Positions 1-9,460 of a DNA stretch of 64,000 bases are shown here, piece by piece. A program made the translations under genes and the position numbers. Source of the stretch: Streptococcus sp. Marseille-Q0941 (GTDB lineage Bacteria > Bacillota > Bacilli > Lactobacillales > Streptococcaceae). The number at the start of each line of letters is the position of its first letter. Position 1 is the stretch's first letter. The notes beneath the pieces are model-generated. The model was not told the origin of the DNA. It searched no databases and saw only the letters and a program-made list of their open reading frames with translations. The stretch lies in contig NZ_CALSFO010000002.1 in NCBI RefSeq assembly GCF_943736975.1, forward strand, positions 152,925-216,924. Reading direction: 5' to 3'.

Positions 1-650
1 ACCGTGAAGTCCAGCAAAAAGCAGCGGTTCTTTACCGAAAACAGCCTCGTTTTCAATTGATTACGACTGGGAAAATCAGCCAGAAAAAATTGCTCTTTGA
101 GAATCAACATCTAGAAAGATTACAAAAAGCTAGTCGTTATTTTGCCTTTTCATTTGACCAAGAAGTTCTGAGACAAAAGATAGAGAAGGAATGCCAAGCT
201 TGTGACCTAAGTCAGGATTACCGGATGCGAATCAGTCTCAGCAAATTTGGAGAGATTGAAATCGAACGACAAGTATTAACTCCACTTAGCTCTAGCTTCT
301 GTCATGCCCAACTTTGTCTGCAAGAAGCGGATTTGGAGCAGGCCTTTACCTACTTTAAGACGACACACCGCCCACATTTGACAGTGGGAAATCAGGAAAT
401 CATCTATCACACTGCTGATGGGAACTTGCTTGAAACCTCTATTGGGAATCTGGTCTTAAAAATGGATGGCAAACTCTATACCCCACCTAGCACTCTTGGC
501 ATTTTACCTGGGATTTATCGTCAACACTTGCTTGAGAGCAAGCAGGTAGAAGAAAAAATCTTGACTATAGAAGATTTGAAACAGGCAGAAGTCATCTATG
601 GCTGCAATGTAGTTAGGGGCTTGTATGAGTTGTCAGTAAGGGAGGACTAA
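1..650 (+). CDS. pabB: C-terminal part of a PabB/PabC-type fusion (4-amino-4-deoxychorismate lyase domain), cut by the window start
   Basis: The reading frame is open to the left edge (first full codon at position 3), so the real start lies outside the window. The visible ~215 residues look like an aminodeoxychorismate lyase (PabC, fold-type IV PLP enzyme): the segment ETSIGNLVLKMDG followed by TPPSTLGILPGIYRQHLLE is the family's typical C-terminal signature. The family releases pyruvate from aminodeoxychorismate to give p-aminobenzoate for folate. In mitis-group streptococci this domain is usually fused behind a PabB chorismate-binding domain, and I infer the same here; only the lyase part is seen. 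The stop codon abuts the ATG of the next gene, suggesting co-transcription and translational coupling. Confidence 0.75.
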   Translation, partial: REVQQKAAVLYRKQPRFQLITTGKISQKKLLFENQHLERLQKASRYFAFSFDQEVLRQKIEKECQACDLSQDYRMRISLSKFGEIEIERQVLTPLSSSFCHAQLCLQEADLEQAFTYFKTTHRPHLTVGNQEIIYHTADGNLLETSIGNLVLKMDGKLYTPPSTLGILPGIYRQHLLESKQVEEKILTIEDLKQAEVIYGCNVVRGLYELSVRED

Positions 651-1268
651 ATGAAATTAATATTTTTACATGGCCTAGGTCAGTCAGCAGATAGTTGGAA
701 AGAAGTTCAGAATTTTCTTGCAGATTATCCTTCTGAAGCCCTAGAGTTATTTCCCTCCGGAGTTACTACCTACCAAGAAGCTAAGGAGCGCATTTATCAG
801 CGCTTAACAGTGGAAACGGAACCTTTTGTCCTAATCGGTTTGTCCTTAGGTGCTGCCCTTGCACTGGAGCTTTCAAGTTCTGATATATCAAATCTTAAGG
901 CCTTGGTTTTGTCAGGCTGTCCACTGAAACTAGCGGGTAACATTCCTTTTTATATTCAGTTGCTGATATTTAAATTGCTTCCCAAAAGGATATTTGAGAA
1001 ACAGGGAGCAGATAAGGCTCTTATGGTTGGAGTTTCTGAGGAATTAAAAACACTTGATTTAAGAGAGATTGCACGAAATTGTCCATATCCAAGCTTGTTA
1101 ATTTGTGGTAGTCAGGATAAGCCTAATCTCAGTTCAATGAAAGCTATTCAAAAACTGATGCCAAATTCCCAGTTCCAGATTATCCCTGACGGCCCTCATA
1201 TTTTGAATAGGGCAAAACCAAAAGAGTTTGCAGAAATAACTAGAAGTTTTCTTGAATTGCAGAAATAA
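651..1268 (+). CDS. small alpha/beta hydrolase
   Basis: A 205-aa cytoplasmic protein with the alpha/beta-hydrolase layout. It opens with a beta strand and oxyanion-type motif (FLHGLGQSADSW, residues ~5-16), has a nucleophile elbow GLSLG (serine near residue 66), a late acid-region motif ICGSQDKPN, and a final histidine in DGPHILNR. The nucleophile, acid and histidine are therefore all present in the expected order, so an active hydrolase is likely; the substrate cannot be told. The start codon directly follows the upstream stop, and no promoter is evident between them, so it probably belongs to the folate-gene transcript. Length is typical of small serine hydrolases. Confidence 0.75.
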   Translation: MKLIFLHGLGQSADSWKEVQNFLADYPSEALELFPSGVTTYQEAKERIYQRLTVETEPFVLIGLSLGAALALELSSSDISNLKALVLSGCPLKLAGNIPFYIQLLIFKLLPKRIFEKQGADKALMVGVSEELKTLDLREIARNCPYPSLLICGSQDKPNLSSMKAIQKLMPNSQFQIIPDGPHILNRAKPKEFAEITRSFLELQK

Positions 1269-1317
1269 GTTTGATAAAATAATATGGAAGTTGATATTAT
1301 AATTTTAGGAGAAGATC

Positions 1318-2178
1318 ATGAACAAACGTCATTTATTAAAACTAGGCCTAGCTTCTTTACCTGCTCTAGCTTTGTTTTTACATCCAGTTGTGGCAGATGA
1401 AAGTATCCATTTTTCAAGCTGTAAGGAAGCTTGGGAGAATGGTTATGCAGATATTCATAAGGGAGAACCAGGTTATTCTGCTGCTCTAGATAGGGATCAT
1501 GATGGGATAGCCTGTGAATCTAAGAATGCACCAAAGGGAGTGCTAAAAGAGAAAAAGACGGGGGCATCTCAAGATAACAACAGTGTATCACCTGACAGCG
1601 TAGCACCAAATAGTGCAGAACCTACTCCTAGTGTACCAGCTGTAAGTGGGTGGGTTCGTCAGAATGGATCTTGGTACTATTTTTCTGAAAATGGGAAACC
1701 AGTAACGAATACTTGGCAAGGTGCATACTACCTCAAATCAGATGGAAGAATGGCTGAGAATGAGTGGGTATATGATAACTATTACCAAGCTTGGTATTAT
1801 CTCAAATCAGATGGTTCTTATGCACGCGATACTTGGCAAGGAAGTTACTATCTCAAATCAGATGGTAAGATGGCTCAGGGTGAATGGATTTATGATTCTT
1901 ACTACAAAGCCTGGTATTATCTCAAATCAGATGGTTCTTATGCGCGTAATACTTGGCAAGGTGCATACTACCTCAAGTCAAATGGTAAGATGGCTAAGAG
2001 TGAGTGGGTTTATGATTCTTCTTACCAATCTTGGTACTACTTAAAATCAGATGGTTCTTATGCTCGTAATGCTTGGCAAGGAAACTACTATCTCAAATCA
2101 GACGGCAAAATGGCAAAAAATGAGCGAGTGGATGGTGGACGCTATTATGTAGATGCTTCTGGTTTGTGGAAACCATAG
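1318..2178 (+). CDS. secreted choline-binding protein with an Excalibur calcium-binding domain
   Basis: A 286-aa exported protein. A signal peptide occupies residues 1-27 (basic start, hydrophobic LGLASLPALALFL, cleavage near VVADE). Residues ~30-70 form an Excalibur domain with the EF-hand-like loop DRDHDGIACES and a paired cysteine (SSCKEAW). A low-complexity Ser/Pro/Asn linker follows (~75-108). From about residue 110 to the end there are choline-binding repeats (WYYLKSDGSYARDTWQG and similar) that would hold the protein on phosphocholine of teichoic acid. At DNA level the repeats recur about every 120 bp (e.g. near 1790, 1910 and 2030). The last repeat has NERV where the others have a Trp (EWV/EWI). 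No catalytic domain is visible; a surface adhesin or DNA/Ca-binding role is only a guess. An AGGAG ribosome site precedes the ATG. Confidence 0.85.
   Translation: MNKRHLLKLGLASLPALALFLHPVVADESIHFSSCKEAWENGYADIHKGEPGYSAALDRDHDGIACESKNAPKGVLKEKKTGASQDNNSVSPDSVAPNSAEPTPSVPAVSGWVRQNGSWYYFSENGKPVTNTWQGAYYLKSDGRMAENEWVYDNYYQAWYYLKSDGSYARDTWQGSYYLKSDGKMAQGEWIYDSYYKAWYYLKSDGSYARNTWQGAYYLKSNGKMAKSEWVYDSSYQSWYYLKSDGSYARNAWQGNYYLKSDGKMAKNERVDGGRYYVDASGLWKP
1780..2130 (+). repeat. intragenic ~120-bp choline-binding repeats
   Basis: Three near-identical copies of a ~120-bp unit inside the choline-binding protein gene, each starting at a codon block for AWYYLKSDGSYAR or a close variant. The DNA similarity is high enough to allow slipped-strand or recombinational change in repeat number. 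Confidence 0.75.
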
Positions 2179-2212
2179 AATAGAAAAAAATCTGGAAAGT
2201 TAATGCAAACCT

Positions 2213-2260
2213 TTGCATAGATAGGCGGATTTTGGTATACTAGTACTGTAAGCATTTTCA
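2213..2260 (+). promoter_or_regulatory. glucokinase promoter with a cre-like site
   Basis: A -35 TTGCAT at 2213 and a -10 TATACT at 2236 are separated by 17 bp. Immediately downstream, TGTAAGCATTTTCA (2247-2260) resembles a catabolite-responsive element except for one core mismatch. Its place at the likely transcription start would fit CcpA repression, but the cre call is weak. Confidence 0.5.
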
Positions 2261-2281
2261 ATTAAAGATAAGGAGAAAAAA

Positions 2282-3241
2282 ATGAGTCAAAAGATTATTG
2301 GGATTGACCTTGGTGGAACATCTGTCAAGTTCGCAATTTTAACTCAAGAAGGAGAAATCCAAGAAAAATGGTCTATCAAGACTAACATTTTGGATGAGGG
2401 AAGCCATATCGTAGACGATATGATTGCATCTATTCAACATCGTTTTGAATTGCTTGGATTGTCTGCGGCGGATTTCCAAGGGATTGGCATGGGTTCACCT
2501 GGTGTGGTTGACCGTGAAAATGGAACTGTTATCGGAGCCTATAACCTCAACTGGAAAACTCTTCAACCGATCAAAGAGAAAATGGAAAAAGCATTGGGTA
2601 TTCCATTCTTCATCGATAATGATGCCAACGTAGCTGCTCTTGGTGAGCGCTGGATGGGTGCTGGTGATAACCAACCAGATGTTGTCTTTATGACACTTGG
2701 TACAGGTGTTGGTGGCGGTATTGTCGCAGAAGGTAAATTACTTCACGGTGTTGCTGGTGCAGCAGGTGAGCTTGGCCATATCACTGTTGACTTTGACCAA
2801 CCAATCGCATGTACCTGTGGTAAAAAAGGCTGTCTTGAGACAGTTGCTTCTGCAACAGGGATTGTCAACTTGACTCGTCGTTATGCAGATGAATACGAAG
2901 GCGATGCGGCCTTGAAACGCTTGATTGATGATGGCGAAGAAGTAACTGCTAAAACTGTCTTTGATTTGGCAAAAGAAGGAGACGACCTTGCCTTGATCGT
3001 TTACCGTAACTTCTCACGTTACTTGGGTATTGCGTGTGCTAACATCGGATCAATCCTCAACCCTTCAACGATTGTTATCGGAGGAGGGGTATCAGCAGCG
3101 GGAGAATTCCTTCTCCAAGGCGTACAAAAGGTCTATGACGAAAATACCTTCCCACAAGTTCGCACAACAACTAAGCTAGCTCTTGCGACTCTAGGAAATG
3201 ACGCTGGAGTTATCGGAGCAGCATCACTTGTCTTACAATAA
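2282..3241 (+). CDS. gki: glucokinase (ROK family)
   Basis: A 319-aa cytoplasmic sugar kinase that phosphorylates glucose with ATP to glucose-6-phosphate, feeding glycolysis. Residues 5-14 give the phosphate-binding GIDLGGTSVK. IDNDANVAALGE (~110-121) carries the expected catalytic Asp, LGTGVGGGI follows, and the ROK zinc-binding cluster is CTCGKKGCLE (~178-187). Length matches Gram-positive GlcK. It has its own promoter upstream and a strong hairpin terminator downstream, so it is probably monocistronic. An AAGGAG site precedes the ATG. Confidence 0.95.
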   Translation: MSQKIIGIDLGGTSVKFAILTQEGEIQEKWSIKTNILDEGSHIVDDMIASIQHRFELLGLSAADFQGIGMGSPGVVDRENGTVIGAYNLNWKTLQPIKEKMEKALGIPFFIDNDANVAALGERWMGAGDNQPDVVFMTLGTGVGGGIVAEGKLLHGVAGAAGELGHITVDFDQPIACTCGKKGCLETVASATGIVNLTRRYADEYEGDAALKRLIDDGEEVTAKTVFDLAKEGDDLALIVYRNFSRYLGIACANIGSILNPSTIVIGGGVSAAGEFLLQGVQKVYDENTFPQVRTTTKLALATLGNDAGVIGAASLVLQ

Positions 3242-3246
3242 AAGTA

Positions 3247-3299
3247 AAAAGGAGAAAAACACTAACTTAAAGCTAGTGATTTTCCTCCTTTCTTTTTTT
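3247..3299 (+). terminator. terminator of glucokinase gene
   Basis: A long imperfect stem: AAAGGAGAAAAACACTA on the left pairs with TAGTGATTTTCCTCCTTT on the right. It is followed by a T-rich tract. Confidence 0.8.
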
Positions 3300-3300
3300 A

Positions 3301-3309
3301 TGCTATACT
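3301..3309 (+). promoter_or_regulatory. extended -10 promoter of thyA
   Basis: TGCTATACT is a perfect extended -10 element about 30 bp before the thyA start codon. No good -35 is visible; part of the upstream space is taken by the gki terminator. Confidence 0.5.
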
Positions 3310-3339
3310 AGTTAAGAATAAACGTTGAGGTGAGAGTAT

Positions 3340-4179
3340 ATGACAAAAGCAGATAAGATTTTTAAAGAGAATATCGAGCGAATCCTTAATGATGGTGTCT
3401 TTTCAGAACAAGCTCGTCCCAAGTATAAGGATGGAACAGTTGCCAACTCTAATTATGTGACTGGGGCTTTTGCAGAGTATGATTTGTCAAAGGGTGAATT
3501 TCCCATCACAACCCTACGTCCAATTGCTATAAAATCAGCTATCAAGGAAGTTCTTTGGATTTATCAAGATCAGTCTAATAGTCTAGAAGTTCTTAATGAC
3601 AAGTACAATGTCCACTACTGGAATGACTGGGAAGTGGGAGATACCGGGACAATCGGAGAGCGCTATGGAGCTGTGGTTAAGAAGCATGATATTATCAACA
3701 AAATCCTTAAGCAGTTAGAAGCCAATCCTTGGAACCGTCGTAATATCATCTCTCTCTGGGATTATCAGGCATTTGAGGAAACAGATGGTCTTCTTCCATG
3801 TGCCTTCCAGACCATGTTTGATGTACGTCGAGTTGATGGGGACATCTATCTGGATGCGACCTTGACCCAACGTTCTAACGATATGCTGGTAGCCCATCAC
3901 ATCAATGCTATGCAGTATGTGGCTCTTCAAATGATGATTGCCAAACACTTTGGTTGGAAAGTTGGGAAATTCTTCTACTTTATCAATAACCTTCACATCT
4001 ATGATAATCAATTTGAACAAGCTCAGGAATTGCTCCGTCGTGAACCTTCAAATTGCCAACCGCGTTTGGTCTTGAATGTACCAGACAAGACAAACTTCTT
4101 TGATATTAAAGCAGAGGATTTTGAGTTGGTTGACTATGATCCGGTTAAGCCGCAGCTGAAGTTTGATTTGGCTATTTAA
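3340..4179 (+). CDS. thyA: thymidylate synthase
   Basis: A 279-aa enzyme that methylates dUMP to dTMP using methylene-tetrahydrofolate. The catalytic cysteine is in LPCAFQTMF (~residue 152), followed by the dUMP-binding stretch [19 protein letters not shown] and the C-terminal [18 protein letters not shown] supplies phosphate-binding arginines. Length is normal for ThyA. A GAGGTGAG ribosome site lies just upstream. Terminators on both sides indicate a single-gene transcript. Confidence 0.97.
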   Translation: MTKADKIFKENIERILNDGVFSEQARPKYKDGTVANSNYVTGAFAEYDLSKGEFPITTLRPIAIKSAIKEVLWIYQDQSNSLEVLNDKYNVHYWNDWEVGDTGTIGERYGAVVKKHDIINKILKQLEANPWNRRNIISLWDYQAFEETDGLLPCAFQTMFDVRRVDGDIYLDATLTQRSNDMLVAHHINAMQYVALQMMIAKHFGWKVGKFFYFINNLHIYDNQFEQAQELLRREPSNCQPRLVLNVPDKTNFFDIKAEDFELVDYDPVKPQLKFDLAI

Positions 4180-4188
4180 TAACACAAA

Positions 4189-4217
4189 AAGAAGTTGGAA
4201 AATCCAACTTCTTTTTT
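4189..4217. terminator. bidirectional terminator between thyA and the convergent micro-protein gene
   Basis: AAGAAGTTGG and CCAACTTCTT pair around an AAAAT loop. There are A residues on the left and T residues on the right, so it can serve thyA (+) and the small gene on the minus strand. Confidence 0.85.
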
Positions 4218-4222
4218 ATTGA

Positions 4223-4393
4223 TTAGCGTGATACGCGACGGCGAGCTGCTTTTTTACGATTTTCTTCGATGAAAGCTGCTTTTTGTTCTTCTGGTTCAAT
4301 CACTTGTTTTTTGAATGTGTATACTGCACCTGCAACAGCAGCAACAGTTCCTGCAACACCTGTTACGAGACCTTTAGCAAAACCTTTAGCCAT
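4223..4393 (-). CDS. DUF3042-type micro-protein
   Basis: A 56-aa gene on the minus strand. The product begins MAKGFAKGLVTGVAGTVAAV, has one short hydrophobic glycine/alanine-rich segment (residues ~8-27), then a Glu/Lys helix and a very basic end (RKKAARRRVSR). This matches what I recall of the DUF3042 family, conserved in Lactobacillales and without known function. A strong ribosome site (AAAGGAGGAA) lies 7 nt before the ATG, and the gene ends at a shared terminator with thyA, so it is very likely real despite its size. A single-pass membrane or membrane-associated protein is inferred. Confidence 0.8.
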   Translation of the reverse strand: MAKGFAKGLVTGVAGTVAAVAGAVYTFKKQVIEPEEQKAAFIEENRKKAARRRVSR

Positions 4394-4467
4394 TAGTCTT
4401 CCTCCTTTTATTTATATATCAGGCAGAATTAGCTAGAAAGATAGCATTTTTCTGACTGTGCTTTTTG

Positions 4468-4476
4468 TGATATAAT
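4468..4476 (+). promoter_or_regulatory. extended -10 promoter for the miaA operon
   Basis: TGATATAAT, an extended -10 element, lies about 40 bp before the miaA ATG. The -35 region is poor. Confidence 0.5.
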
Positions 4477-4515
4477 AATAGTAACGAAAAAATGGGAATT
4501 TTTCAAGGAAAAACG

Positions 4516-5400
4516 ATGAAAAGCAAAATAATTGTGATTGTTGGTCCAACTACAGTTGGAAAGACTGCCCTAGCTATTGAAGTTGCCAAGCAATTTAATG
4601 GCGAAGTAGTTAGTGGAGATAGCCAACAAGTTTACCGAGGGCTAGATATTGGAACGGCCAAGGCTAGTCCAAAGGAGCAGGCAACTGTCCCTCATCATTT
4701 AATCGACGTTAGAGATGTAACCGAGTCCTACTCGGCTTTTGATTTTGTTTCAGAAGCCAAGGCAGCCATTGAGGATATTCAAAGTCGTGGTAAGCTTGCT
4801 ATTATCGCTGGTGGGACAGGGCTTTACATCCAAAGTCTACTAGAGGGCTATCATTTAGGTGGGGAAACACCTCATGAGGAGATTTTAGCCTATCGTGCTA
4901 GCTTAGAGAATTTTTCAGATGAGGAGTTAGCCCATCTGGTGAATCAAGCAGGTCTTGAAATTCCCCAATTTAATCGTCGTCGTGCTATGCGTGCCTTGGA
5001 AATTGCCCATTTTGGTCAGGACTTGGAAAATCAAAAAAGTTTATATGAACCATTGATTATTTGCTTGGATGATGAGCGTAGTCAACTCTATGAACGTATT
5101 AATCACCGAGTGGACCTGATGTTCGAAGCTGGACTTCTAGACGAAGCCAAGTGGTTGTTTGACCATTATCCAGATGTTCAAGCTGTTAAAGGGATAGGTT
5201 ATAAGGAACTCTTTCCTTATTTTCGTGGAGAGCAAAGTTTGGAGGAGGCGAGGGATAGTCTCAAGCAGGCGACTCGTAGATTTGCCAAGCGTCAGTTGAC
5301 CTGGTTCCGCAATCGCATGCAGGTGACCTTTTATCAGATAGGAGAATCTGGTGTGAAAGAGCGTATTTTAAACCAGATTGAGGAGTTTTTAAATGATTGA
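4516..5400 (+). CDS. miaA: tRNA dimethylallyltransferase
   Basis: MiaA adds a dimethylallyl group to A37 of tRNAs that read UNN codons. The P-loop GPTTVGKT is near residue 10, DSQQVYRG gives the substrate-binding segment, and IAGGTGLY and the C-terminal [14 protein letters not shown] are family signatures. I chose the ATG at 4516 because AAGGAAAAACG lies directly before it and the protein then starts [12 protein letters not shown] as in homologues; an in-frame ATG at 4492 would add eight residues without a ribosome site. The product is 294 aa. The gene overlaps hflX by 8 nt, the start of a tightly packed operon. Confidence 0.95.
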   Translation: MKSKIIVIVGPTTVGKTALAIEVAKQFNGEVVSGDSQQVYRGLDIGTAKASPKEQATVPHHLIDVRDVTESYSAFDFVSEAKAAIEDIQSRGKLAIIAGGTGLYIQSLLEGYHLGGETPHEEILAYRASLENFSDEELAHLVNQAGLEIPQFNRRRAMRALEIAHFGQDLENQKSLYEPLIICLDDERSQLYERINHRVDLMFEAGLLDEAKWLFDHYPDVQAVKGIGYKELFPYFRGEQSLEEARDSLKQATRRFAKRQLTWFRNRMQVTFYQIGESGVKERILNQIEEFLND

Positions 5401-6631
5401 AACGGAGAAAAAAGAGGAGCGAGTCCTGCTGATTGGAGTTGAACTCCAGGGCATGGATAATTTTGACCTCTCCATGGAAGAGCTGGCTAGTTTAGCTAAT
5501 ACAGCAGGGGCAGTCGTTGTTGATAGTTACAGACAAAAACGCGAAAAATACGATTCCAAGACCTTTGTCGGTTCTGGTAAGTTGGAAGAAATAGCTCAAA
5601 TGGTGGACGCAGAAGAAATCACGACGGTCATTGTCAATAACCGTCTGACTCCTCGACAAAATGTCAATTTAGAGGAGGTGTTAGGTGTTAAAGTTATTGA
5701 CCGTATGCAGTTGATTTTGGATATCTTTGCCATGAGAGCTCGAAGCCACGAAGGGAAGCTCCAAGTTCATCTGGCCCAACTTAAGTACCTCTTGCCTCGT
5801 TTGGTTGGTCAAGGGATTATGCTCAGTCGTCAGGCAGGGGGAATTGGTTCCCGTGGTTCGGGAGAAAGCCAGCTGGAGCTGAATCGTCGGAGTGTTCGCA
5901 ACCAGATTACAGACATCGAGCGTCAACTCAAGGTGGTTGAGAAAAATCGGGCGACAGTTCGGGAAAAACGTTTGGAGTCAAGTACCTTTAAGATTGGCTT
6001 GATTGGTTATACCAATGCTGGAAAATCAACCATTATGAACACTTTGACCAGCAAGACCCAGTACGAAGCAGATGAGCTTTTTGCGACTCTGGATGCGACA
6101 ACTAAAAGCATCCATCTGGGGGGCAATCTACAAGTAACTTTAACCGATACCGTTGGATTTATTCAAGACTTGCCGACAGAGTTGGTGTCCAGTTTCAAGT
6201 CTACTCTAGAAGAAAGCAAGCATGTAGATCTCTTGGTCCATGTCATCGATGCTAGCAATCCTTACCATGAGGAACATGAAAAAACGGTTCTCTCCATCAT
6301 GAAAGACTTGGACATGGAGGATATTCCTCGCTTGACCCTTTATAATAAAGCGGATTTGGTGAAGGACTTTATGCCTACTCAAACGCCTTATGCATTGATT
6401 TCTGCTAAATCTAAGGATAGTCGCGAACAGTTGCAGGCTTTACTGCTGGATAAGATTAAGGAAATTTTTGAGTCATTTACCCTGCGCGTGCCTTTTTCTA
6501 AGTCTTACAAGATTCATGATTTAGAAAGTGTTGCGATTCTAGAAGACCGGGACTACCAAGATGATGGTGAAGTCATCACAGGCTACATTGCTGAGAAAAA
6601 TAAATGGAGATTAGAGGAATTTTATGACTGA
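5393..6631 (+). CDS. hflX: HflX-type ribosome-associated GTPase
   Basis: A 412-aa GTPase of the Obg/HflX superfamily; HflX binds the 50S subunit and can split stalled ribosomes. The N-terminal half (to ~190) is the HflX domain with the glycine-rich [18 protein letters not shown] segment. The G domain shows G1 GYTNAGKST (~205), G2/G3 ATLDATTKS and TDTVGFI, and G4 YNKADL (~315). The short C-terminal domain is typical. It starts inside the end of miaA and overlaps the next gene by 8 nt, so translation of the operon is coupled. Confidence 0.95.
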   Translation: MIETEKKEERVLLIGVELQGMDNFDLSMEELASLANTAGAVVVDSYRQKREKYDSKTFVGSGKLEEIAQMVDAEEITTVIVNNRLTPRQNVNLEEVLGVKVIDRMQLILDIFAMRARSHEGKLQVHLAQLKYLLPRLVGQGIMLSRQAGGIGSRGSGESQLELNRRSVRNQITDIERQLKVVEKNRATVREKRLESSTFKIGLIGYTNAGKSTIMNTLTSKTQYEADELFATLDATTKSIHLGGNLQVTLTDTVGFIQDLPTELVSSFKSTLEESKHVDLLVHVIDASNPYHEEHEKTVLSIMKDLDMEDIPRLTLYNKADLVKDFMPTQTPYALISAKSKDSREQLQALLLDKIKEIFESFTLRVPFSKSYKIHDLESVAILEDRDYQDDGEVITGYIAEKNKWRLEEFYD

Positions 6632-7247
6632 TATCAAAACATTAGCTCTCAAGTTTGGTGGATATACGAGTCTAGACAAGGTTTATCTGGACCAACTTTT
6701 AGCTGGTAGGTCTGAAGAGGAGCAACTAGCTCTCATTACACCTCCACCCAGCGTAGTGAATGCCTACTTTGCTGAACTCTACCAGAAAAAGAGTCCTGAA
6801 GCTGCGACTGATTACTTTGCTGAACTGAGTCAGGAACTGAATCTCTACAATGCTGAGCCAAGTTTTACTCTAGAAACCAAGCCCTTTATTCGCCTCAATC
6901 TATCTGGTAAATCTTTTGGATTTTGCTACGAGAAAGAAGGGCTTGGTCGGATTTTCTCTGAAAATGAAGAGGTAATCTCGGATGAATTACTCTTTGAGAT
7001 TGCACAAATTTTTCCTCATCAGTTGGTCTTTGAAGAGTCTGGAAAGATTTACTTGAAGTCTGTCGGGGACGAGGAAGTTGTTAGCGTAAAAAGTCTAACA
7101 GCTTTAACAGATCTGGAAAATTTAGCAGATGGAAGACAGCGACTTAAGGGATATAGCCAAGAGGATTTACTACAAGAAGCTAGAGCTTTTTCTGGCAAGC
7201 TTTATTATCGCTCGGAAAATCGCACCGCTATGTTATATATTGATTAA
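6624..7247 (+). CDS. conserved streptococcal protein of unknown function
   Basis: A 207-aa acidic, soluble protein with no signal peptide or membrane segment and no motif I recognise. It is rich in Glu and Leu. It overlaps hflX by 8 nt and ends 14 nt before rnz, so it is co-translated with RNA-related genes (miaA, hflX, rnz); a link to RNA or translation is suggested by context only. I recall the same gene at this place in pneumococcus, sometimes given an unsupported lyase name. Confidence 0.7.
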   Translation: MTDIKTLALKFGGYTSLDKVYLDQLLAGRSEEEQLALITPPPSVVNAYFAELYQKKSPEAATDYFAELSQELNLYNAEPSFTLETKPFIRLNLSGKSFGFCYEKEGLGRIFSENEEVISDELLFEIAQIFPHQLVFEESGKIYLKSVGDEEVVSVKSLTALTDLENLADGRQRLKGYSQEDLLQEARAFSGKLYYRSENRTAMLYID

Positions 7248-7261
7248 TTAGAAAGTATCGA

Positions 7262-8191
7262 ATGGATATTCAATTTTTAGGAACGGGGGCTGGCCAGCCC
7301 TCTAAAGCCCGCAACGTTTCCAGTCTCGCTCTGAAACTCTTGGACGAGACTAACGAAGTTTGGCTCTTTGACTGTGGAGAAGGAACGCAAAACCGCATTC
7401 TGGAAACCACAATTCGACCACGAAAAGTCAGCAAAATCTTTATCACCCATTTGCACGGAGATCATATCTTCGGATTGCCTGGATTCCTCTCTAGTCGTGC
7501 CTTTCAAGCCAATGAAGAGCAGACAGATTTGGAAATTTATGGCCCACAAGGCATCAAATCTTTTGTTTTGACCAGTCTACGAGTGTCAGGTTCACGCCTG
7601 CCCTATAAGATTCATTTCCATGAATTTGACCAGGATTCTCTAGGGAAAATCCTTGAAAATGATAAATTCACTGTGTATGCAGAGGAGTTAGACCACACCA
7701 TTTTCTGTGTTGGTTACCGTGTCATGCAAAAGGATTTAGATGGAACTTTGGATGCTGAAAAACTTAAGGCTGCTGGCGTCCCATTTGGCCCGCTTTTTGG
7801 AAAAATTAAAAACGGTCAGGATGTCGTATTAGAGGACGGCACCGAGATCAAAGCTGCAGACTATATTTCAGCACCACGTCCAGGTAAGATTATCACTATC
7901 TTGGGTGATACTAGAAAAACGGATGCTAGTGTGCGTCTGGCTATCAATGCCGATGTCCTGGTCCATGAGTCTACTTATGGCAAAGGGGATGAGAAGATTG
8001 CCCGCAATCACGGTCACTCAACCAATATGCAGGCTGCACAAGTAGCAACAGAAGCGGGAGCCAAACGACTCTTGCTTAACCATATCAGCGCCCGTTTCCT
8101 TTCAAAAGATATCAGCCAGCTTAAGAAAGATGCAGCAACGATTTTTGAAAATGTCCATGTGGTTAAAGACCTTGAAGAAGTGGAAATCTAG
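7262..8191 (+). CDS. rnz: ribonuclease Z (tRNA 3'-end endonuclease)
   Basis: A 309-aa metallo-beta-lactamase-fold nuclease that removes 3' trailers from tRNA precursors lacking encoded CCA. The metal-binding signature THLHGDH is at residues ~61-67. Further ligands are visible in [15 protein letters not shown] and [10 protein letters not shown], with the final NHGHST and LLNHISAR histidines. Length and motif order match the short-form RNase Z. It lies 14 nt after the unknown gene in the miaA-hflX operon. Confidence 0.95.
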   Translation: MDIQFLGTGAGQPSKARNVSSLALKLLDETNEVWLFDCGEGTQNRILETTIRPRKVSKIFITHLHGDHIFGLPGFLSSRAFQANEEQTDLEIYGPQGIKSFVLTSLRVSGSRLPYKIHFHEFDQDSLGKILENDKFTVYAEELDHTIFCVGYRVMQKDLDGTLDAEKLKAAGVPFGPLFGKIKNGQDVVLEDGTEIKAADYISAPRPGKIITILGDTRKTDASVRLAINADVLVHESTYGKGDEKIARNHGHSTNMQAAQVATEAGAKRLLLNHISARFLSKDISQLKKDAATIFENVHVVKDLEEVEI

Positions 8192-8211
8192 TTTCTAGAG
8201 AAAGGAGAATC

Positions 8212-8967
8212 ATGCGAACCATTCTCATTACAGGTGCTAGCGGTGGTCTAGCCCAAGAAATGATCAAACTCTTGCCCGATGATCAACTCATCTTACTTGG
8301 TAGAGATAGAGAAAAATTAGCTCAACTATACGGAAATCATCCTCAGGCAGAATTGATTGAAATTGATATTACCGATGGTCAAGCTATAGAAGAGCTAGTA
8401 GCTGAACTTTATCAGAGTTATGGCAAGATTGATGTCTTGATTAACAACGCTGGCTACGGGATCTTTGAAGATTTTGACAAGATTTCTGATCAAGATATTC
8501 ATCAGATGTTTGAGGTTAATACCTTTGCTTTGATGAACCTATCTCGTTTGGTTGGAACTCGTATGAAGGAGACTCGAAAAGGTCACATCATCAATATCGT
8601 CAGCATGGCAGGTTTAATCGCTACTGCTAAGTCTAGTCTATACTCAGCGACCAAGTTTGCGGCTATCGGTTTTTCAAACGCTTTGCGTCTTGAACTCATG
8701 CCCTATGGAGTCTATGTGACAACTGTAAATCCAGGACCTATCCGTACAGGATTTTTTGACCAGGCAGACCCAGATGGGACCTACCTCAAATCGGTCGACC
8801 GTTTTCTATTGGAGCCAGATGCTGTCGCGCAAAAGATTGTTAAGATCATAGGAAAAAACAAACGCGAGTTCAATCTCCCAGCCTTGCTAAATTTAGCTCA
8901 TAAATTTTATACCCTCTTTCCTAAGTTAGCAGATAAGTTGGCAGGAGAAACTTTTAATTATAAGTAA
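8212..8967 (+). CDS. short-chain dehydrogenase/reductase
   Basis: A 251-aa SDR-family oxidoreductase. It has the cofactor-binding TGASGGLAQ (residues 7-15), the structural NNAGYG (~83), a catalytic serine in IVSMAGL, and the YxxxK active site in YSATKFA (~150). NPGPIRTGF follows as in classical SDRs. The Arg in LLGRDREK after the second strand suggests a preference for NADP(H). Substrate unknown. An AAAGGAG site precedes the ATG; the gene ends the miaA operon at a clear terminator. Confidence 0.88.
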   Translation: MRTILITGASGGLAQEMIKLLPDDQLILLGRDREKLAQLYGNHPQAELIEIDITDGQAIEELVAELYQSYGKIDVLINNAGYGIFEDFDKISDQDIHQMFEVNTFALMNLSRLVGTRMKETRKGHIINIVSMAGLIATAKSSLYSATKFAAIGFSNALRLELMPYGVYVTTVNPGPIRTGFFDQADPDGTYLKSVDRFLLEPDAVAQKIVKIIGKNKREFNLPALLNLAHKFYTLFPKLADKLAGETFNYK

Positions 8968-8968
8968 A

Positions 8969-8998
8969 AAAGCTATTCCTTTAAGGAATAGTTTTTTT
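8969..8998 (+). terminator. terminator of the miaA-hflX-rnz-SDR operon
   Basis: GCTATTCC and GGAATAGT pair around a TTTAA loop, with flanking A and T runs. Confidence 0.85.
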
Positions 8999-9157
8999 AT
9001 TTAATTTCTTGAAAGAAGAGTGTTTTAAAGTTAAAAATCAAACTTGTTCGTGCCTATTCATAGCTTTTAGGGTATAATACAAATAAAAGAGATCAAGAAA
9101 GATTCTTAGAGTACAATCTATGTACAAAAAGATAGAATGATGGATACAGGAGAAAAA

Positions 9158-9460
9158 ATGGCAAAAAAGAAAAGAGTTACCTTGCCCAAGGACTTTAATG
9201 AACTACTAACTGATGGCAATATTGACCAATTAAAGGCCGTATATGATAAGTGTGAATTAACCGCTCATGATGGAAGATTTAGCTTATGTACACCTCTGCA
9301 TATGGGAGGAGTCCCGGATGAATTGGTTATCTGGCTTGTCGAACAGGGCTTGGATATCAATATCCCTGATTATTATGGAGCGACTCCTTTGTACCGTCAG
9401 GCAACCATGGGAAGAGATACTGTAAATCTCTTGCTTGAATTGGGTGCAGATGTTGAAAAA
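9158..9460 (+). pseudogene. 5' half of an ankyrin-repeat gene split by an insertion
   Basis: About 101 codons of an ankyrin-repeat protein starting MAKKKRVTLPKDF. The ATG at 9158 is preferred over those at 9137 and 9140 because AGGAG lies 5 nt before it. Repeats are seen in TPLHMGGVPDELVIWLVEQG and YGATPLYRQATMGRD, then LLLELGADVEK. Just after GADVEK the frame enters foreign DNA and stops at 9472. The missing continuation, with the next ankyrin units, is found at about 12940-13746. The two halves together would form one gene of roughly 360-370 codons. A -10 TATAAT is present at 9073. Confidence 0.85.

Noticed and set aside
1721..2044. 107-codon plus-strand ORF inside the choline-binding protein gene
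   Set aside because: It is a frame shadow caused by the repeated coding sequence; it has no ribosome site and the other frame has clear domains.
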